The notes beneath the pieces were generated by a model. The model saw only the letters and a list, made by a program, of their open reading frames with translations. It did no database searches and was not told where the DNA came from. The position numbers and the translations under genes are program-made. From Chromobotia macracanthus (Eukaryota; Chordata; Actinopteri; Cypriniformes; Botiidae), in NCBI GenBank assembly GCA_036877525.1, contig JAZGTH010000059.1, forward strand, positions 3,410,001 through 3,474,000: a stretch of 64,000 nt of DNA. The letters run 5' to 3'. Shown piece by piece: positions 59,500 through 64,000 of this stretch (positions are counted from its first letter, which is position 1; every line of letters begins with the position of its first letter).

Positions 59500-59612
59500 A
59501 ACCAACCTAAAATCGTGTGTTGGTTTAAGTTGATCTAGCTGGTGATCAAGCCTGACCAAGCTGGTCTCCAGCTGTTTAACTGGTTGGCTAGCTGACCTCC
59601 CAGTCTTAACAG
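59500..59612. repeat. AGCTGGTC-rich minisatellite-like block
   Basis: Contains 'gcctgaccaagctggtctcc', 'agctggtgatcaag' and 'ctggttggctagctgacc', the same family as 4531-4805. Confidence 0.75.
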
Positions 59613-59829
59613 TTCATGACTAGTTTAATCATACTCCAAGGTACTTTTAAAAATATCATTGCAGTGTGTTCAAAAACAACCTTATTATGGTACAATTTCC
59701 TGAACATCATGGTAATATCAAGGCATTTCGTATTCAGATGTAAAACAAAGTAATTAATTACGACAGAGGCTACAATGGGAATAGAGTGCTGAAAGAGAAG
59801 GTTATAGAGATGGCTAAAAGTCTTGGCTG
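59613..59829. other. Non-coding stretch
   Basis: Part of a 92-codon minus-strand frame with no domain. Nothing recognised. Confidence 0.55.
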
Positions 59830-60130
59830 CATCTGTTCTTTTAAGAGCAGCTCTGTGTGCCGTATTAGAGAGAGACAGAGTCACAGAAGGGGCCGTTGTC
59901 TTGACAGCCTGTCACCGTGGCGACCGAGCACATTCCACGTTTGTTTCCTTTGATTCGGTATTCAGGGAAACGTGCATTAGTCAAAAGCTCGCAAAGCAGG
60001 AGGCCACTGGGTTTATTTATGTCCATCATCATTCTCTCAGAAACTAAGATGGATTAGCATGCTAGTGTACTGAAACGCAGCACACAGAAAACCTCAAAGA
60101 ACGAGGAAAAAGCTTTTAATGGCTGCAGGT
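59830..60130. promoter_or_regulatory. Candidate conserved non-coding island
   Basis: Repeat-poor DNA with above-average CpG for the window ('cgtggcgaccgagcac'), a TTTGATT core and 'gggtttatttatgtcc', 'gatggattagcatgctag'. No frame with recognisable content. Judged on texture only. Confidence 0.25.
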
Positions 60131-60350
60131 GCAGAGTCTAAGTTCAATGAATACTCTGGAAGCACAAATAAATCCTTATGGAAACATTTGCAAAGTGACA
60201 GCCATTGATTTCTCTAGAGCACGAATGGTTTGTGATATTCTCTCCTCTTTCCTCTCACATGGGTTAACCCTGCTGTATTCTTCTTTTATCGATCTATTAC
60301 ATATCAGTAACATAAAAATACCAAAATGCACTGTGATCATACCATATTCT

Positions 60351-60372
60351 GGTAGCTGAATTGGTAGGGCAT
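60351..60372 (+). other. Short tRNA-like A-box fragment
   Basis: 'ggtagctgaattggtagggc' followed by 'at' matches the first part of a tRNA-like SINE head. No B box follows, so this is a 5' fragment or a chance match. Confidence 0.35.
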
Positions 60373-62460
60373 CAGTCAAACAATGTACAGCCATTTCTGT
60401 TTACATGAGTCCTTGTGAATTGTAAACCTGGGGTAATTTATTTAAGAGCTTACCTGGGATTCTGATTCGAGTGTTTGTGGGAAAAACTTCAGATTCCAGA
60501 TTCCTCTGGAATCTGTTTAATTCCAGAGACAGTACGAATAAACTAAATAAAAGTTTATAATAATTTATAATTATTTTGAAGACAAGAGGTAAATGTTTTA
60601 TTCTCCACAACAATCTTATCGGCTATATCATTTCAACTAAATAAAACCAGTGTAGGTAATAAAATATGTAATATGTAATTAAACCATATTGTATGTACAC
60701 TATAACATACAATATGTACTCTTCAGGTGAGTAGGGTGCTAATACAGAATAGAGAATGCTATATACAGTAAGTGGTGTCTTGTGTGTGTGTGTTCCAAAG
60801 GGATGAGATGATATTTTAAACTAGTTAAATAAACAAACGTGAAAATACCATAGCAACTACATATGGTGGGCTGTGGTTTTTATGCAGCTGACTTTTCACC
60901 AATCAGCTTGGCTTTAGACTAATAACAATTTTTAACATGGGAAACTGTACAGACCTCTGAAATGAGGGCTTTCTTTCTTTTTCTTTTTGTTAAGGCTAAT
61001 TTTCATGGTAACGCCACGTCACAGGTGAGCTACAGCTATTCTGAACACACAGGCTGCAGCATTTAGAAGAAGTGTTGCGACTCTCTCAGTGAGCCGCTGA
61101 CTCCCCAGGTTCCTGCTGTAGCTTATTATTTTCCGGCTGAAAAATGGAGAGGCTCTTTCTGAGGCAGCGAGGCGGGAACACTTATGGCCCAAATGGGTCC
61201 TCGCTAAAAACTACTCAGGGTATCTGTCCCCTGCTGTGCCTCTTTCTCTCTTTCACATACATACGTTGGCGTTCACATATTCATATCTTAACACCAGGAG
61301 CGCAGAACACTGGAGCTTTTGAGGAGGATTTAGAGGAAGATTTAAAAAATGATAGAAACAGGCTATCATTTCAAGTCTCTCTTAATGTTTTATTAATTTA
61401 TAGGGATAAAAGAATATGAATTGATCTCTGTAACAACGCCTAAAGTCCATACATTATGAAAGCGATTGGAGACGTTCTACACACGTTATGAGGGAAGGTG
61501 AAAAAAATGTGAGGGAGGACAGGAGAGCGGAGACCTTCTGATGTGGAACTGAATAAGAGGACATACACATACACACAGACAGAGAATCTGGCTCTTTGTA
61601 TCCACTGATGAATCAGGGTTAATTCTGGCTTCAGCTCTGAGTATCGGACACATTCCCAGTGATGTCGTCCTGAAGTGAGTGAATAAATGAGGCTCTTTCT
61701 GGCCACATACACGCTAAAAAATTTGGAGAGTGATGACCACATTTTCTTTCGGTGAATAATCATTCTGTGCGTGCCTGGAATAAAGGAGTCACTCCTATGT
61801 ACTGAAGTTCTGGTTGACATAGCAACATTTTGGCATCTCTTGGCTATAAACAAGAAACATGGATATCAACAGTTTAATACGCTAAGTGTTGAAACTGTTT
61901 TTGAACAAACTACTTAGAGGAATTGTATGGTTCAGTAATTGTTAGTAAACACAGGTTGATAGAGGAATCTGCTTCACTTAAACCAGATTAATGCAATTTT
62001 CCATCACCACTCAAAGTATTATATAATCATAAATTTGGTTGTCAGTAATGAAAACTCTGTTGTCACTACCTGAATTTTTAAATGAATTTGGTTGTGGAAT
62101 GCGATTGTTACTCCAACTAAAACAAACAAACTCTGTGTGTACAGGATTCTGCACTCAGAAGAGGAGTCAAAACCACATTAGCTTCAGTGTGTACATGACC
62201 TCTGTCTCTCCTTTTCTCCTCAGGCCAGGGTGTAAGTCCACTCATATAATGAGGAAAAATGGTGACGTGATGCTTTTTGCACTCTGGCCACTTTCTTTGT
62301 CTGCGGGGCCTCCAGCCTATGGAGCTTCAGTTTCAGAGAGGCAGAGATCATCATCAGTGCTGCATGAGTTCATTGTGTAGTGTAGTTTCATACTGGATTG
62401 CAAGAACATAAACAGTTGAGATGTTTTCTAATCATCTTACACTGTTCTGAGTATAGCACA
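60373..62460. other. Non-coding stretch
   Basis: The 137-codon minus-strand frame at 61440-61853 and the 113-codon plus-strand frame at 62039-62380 show no domains. A 10-bp hairpin, cagattccag/ctggaatctg, is at 60490-60515. 61080-61200 is repeat-poor and may be regulatory. Confidence 0.5.
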
Positions 62461-62461
62461 G

Positions 62462-62462
<1 letters not shown>

Positions 62463-62506
<44 letters not shown>
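62463..62506. repeat. (TG)n microsatellite
   Basis: About 21 TG units. Confidence 0.97.
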
Positions 62507-64000
62507 GGTGTTTACTTAGCATATCCCTGTTTACTAAGACCTGATGTGTGTGGTCAGACATTAGAAGGATACTATTGACCTTGTGTGTGTGAGTGTGTGT
62601 TGTCTGGGAGAACATCTGTTCTCATTAGGCATACATTGTAAGGCTATCTCAGAATTATAAATGAATACAAATTGATCGCACATCTGAGTCCGACATTGGT
62701 GGAATGTTTGAAAACCTGATAATAAGAGATTCTTGAGAATGTTAAAGTTTTACGCTTGGGAGGTTGTTGTGCTCAAAACATTTTTTTACTAAGCATTTTT
62801 AATGGCACACTAAGAAAGACTGTACAGTATTGACTTATAAATTGTACAGGAGTTAACAGGGAAATAAAGCCTAGATAAGGTGTCCGTTTTGATTTCCTCT
62901 TTTGTCTGAAACGTCTGAACTGTGTATTGTTTAATTTACTAGTCAGAATCCCTGTGTAAATTTTCCAATAGCTAACGTCAAACTGTGATAAACACAATCG
63001 TCTCAATTATAATCAGCACAGTCTAACGAAAGCAATTATTTTAGGGGCTGTAAATCAGTTGAAATCAGTCGGATTAATAAAAGTGTAATTAATATTAATG
63101 AACCGCAGTACTGTCAACAGGGGACTGCAAATTAAAATCGAAAATGAAAAACAGTTACACTCTGAGCTGGCGAGATGGAGACCTTCTACTGTACATGCCA
63201 CTTCAATGCTTTTATAAACCATTTAATATTAATGCACACAAATTATATGTAAATGAATACATATTTTGACATAAGGCAGCAACAAATAATGAAAGTTTTC
63301 TGATAAAAATCTTTAAAACGCTAAATGTAACAAATAAAACAGTATTATTTATTAGTTATTTAATAACTCATATTTTAGTGTTGTATTATTGACTACTATC
63401 TATGAGAGCAGATTTTATTTTATTGGTTGTACCCTGTAAAGGGAATCAGTATGACATCTGGACCTTCCATATAAGCCATTGCAGAGTCACTTTAGCCTGA
63501 GCACAGGCTGAGTGGAAAGTCCCCATAAACAGCTGCACAATGTGTTCAAGACCCTTTTTGACCATCGTTACTGTGTATGGAACAGAGAGAATGAAAGTCT
63601 TGTTGAGTGAGTTGTAGCTTGTTCCTAATGAAAACTTATGGGGTTTGCTGTTTGCAGAGTCTTCAAAAACCAACTGACCAATTAGGTCTCACAGGGAAAC
63701 ACAAAAACACAGTGTAGGTGAGTAGTAAACAAAAAATGCGTTTGGACAAGACCCTGATGCAACTCTGTAAACAATTATGGCTTTGTTGCATCACTGGTCT
63801 CCTGGGCCACAAACACTGTGGCTGGTAAGAACTGCGTATAACTTTACAGTATGTCTGTCTGGCTGTACCACCTGATTTTCGTTGAGATTTTAGCATTCTA
63901 CAGGAAAACCTATATCCCCAACACATCAAGCATGTCTCTCTTGCGTCTCTCGCTTTCTGATTGCATCTATGTTATTTAGATGTGTTCTCTTGATCACCAG
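62507..64000. other. Non-coding stretch with one regulatory-looking island
   Basis: Frames of at most 88 codons. 63010-63160 is a compact AT-rich island with 'gtgtaattaatattaatgaa' and 'ggattaataaaag', dense in homeodomain-type cores, and repeat-free. Nothing else recognised to the end of the window. Confidence 0.45.

Noticed and set aside
60453..60511. Minus-strand 59-base segment ending in CCCAG/gtaagctc
   Set aside because: Donor is good, but the acceptor 'ggaattaaacag' lacks a pyrimidine tract and the segment contains a 10-bp hairpin; more likely random.
61440..61853. 137-codon minus-strand frame
   Set aside because: No recognisable motif; contains a frame through CA-repeat-like sequence; no expression signal visible.
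1..64000. CRISPR arrays, phage genes, bacterial operons, rRNA or intact tRNA genes
   Set aside because: None seen. No regularly spaced identical repeats with unique spacers, no long coding frames and no ribosomal sequence; the genome style is vertebrate.

Overview
The window reads as non-coding nuclear DNA from a teleost fish, most likely a cyprinid (carp, goldfish or zebrafish type). I see AT-rich sequence, few CpGs with many TG/CA steps, dense (CA)n, (CT)n and (TG)n microsatellites, and short palindromic transposon relics of kinds common in cyprinid genomes. Examples are an element whose ends read TGGACACCCC, an element ending in TTAAAGGGATAGTTCACCC-like sequence, AGCTGGTC-rich minisatellite-like blocks, and a SINE with a tRNA-like head. 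Species and chromosome cannot be assigned from the sequence alone.

I found no gene. The longest open frame is 213 codons, on the minus strand over a pyrimidine/purine-biased stretch. No frame shows a recognisable protein domain, and none of the longer ones is built like an exon with splice sites. There is no intact tRNA, rRNA, CpG island, CRISPR array, operon, origin, phage or integron. The window is therefore either a gene desert or the inside of one or more very large introns.

Layout. 1-5 kb: a palindromic element at 221-410, a second TIR element at 3352-3676, a splice-flanked non-coding segment at 3995-4141, and an AGCTGGTC block at 4531-4805. 8.2-8.4 kb: a Tc1-like miniature element. 12-25 kb: the richest stretch for regulatory-looking DNA. 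Its low-repeat islands hold many homeodomain-type ATTA/TAAT cores at 12.2-12.6, 14.9-15.25, 19.4-20.3, 21.7-21.95 and 23.65-24.6 kb, separated by microsatellites, a TTCACCC element (21126-21407) and small tandem duplications. 25-31 kb: mostly featureless AT-rich DNA with transposon scraps. 31-34.4 kb: an island at 31.07-31.42, a 71-bp TG repeat, one member of a locally recurring repeat family (32.63-32.73), an island with PBX/MEIS-type motifs (33.2-33.5) and a candidate short exon (34305-34356). 37-45 kb: a TIR element (37321-37742), islands near 38.0 and 43.7 kb, and a promoter-like motif cluster at 45.39-45.44. 48-64 kb: two inverted members of the same local repeat family (50.39-50.72 and 53.79-54.01), an island at 52.2-52.5, repeat relics at 55.2-55.7, the SINE at 58.28-58.45, a second AGCTGGTC block at 59.5-59.6, and islands at 59.85-60.05 and 63.0-63.15 kb.

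If the islands are conserved, the simplest model is a cis-regulatory landscape of a developmental gene whose exons lie outside the window. That is inference and needs a comparative alignment. I did not find evidence of a novel coding system.
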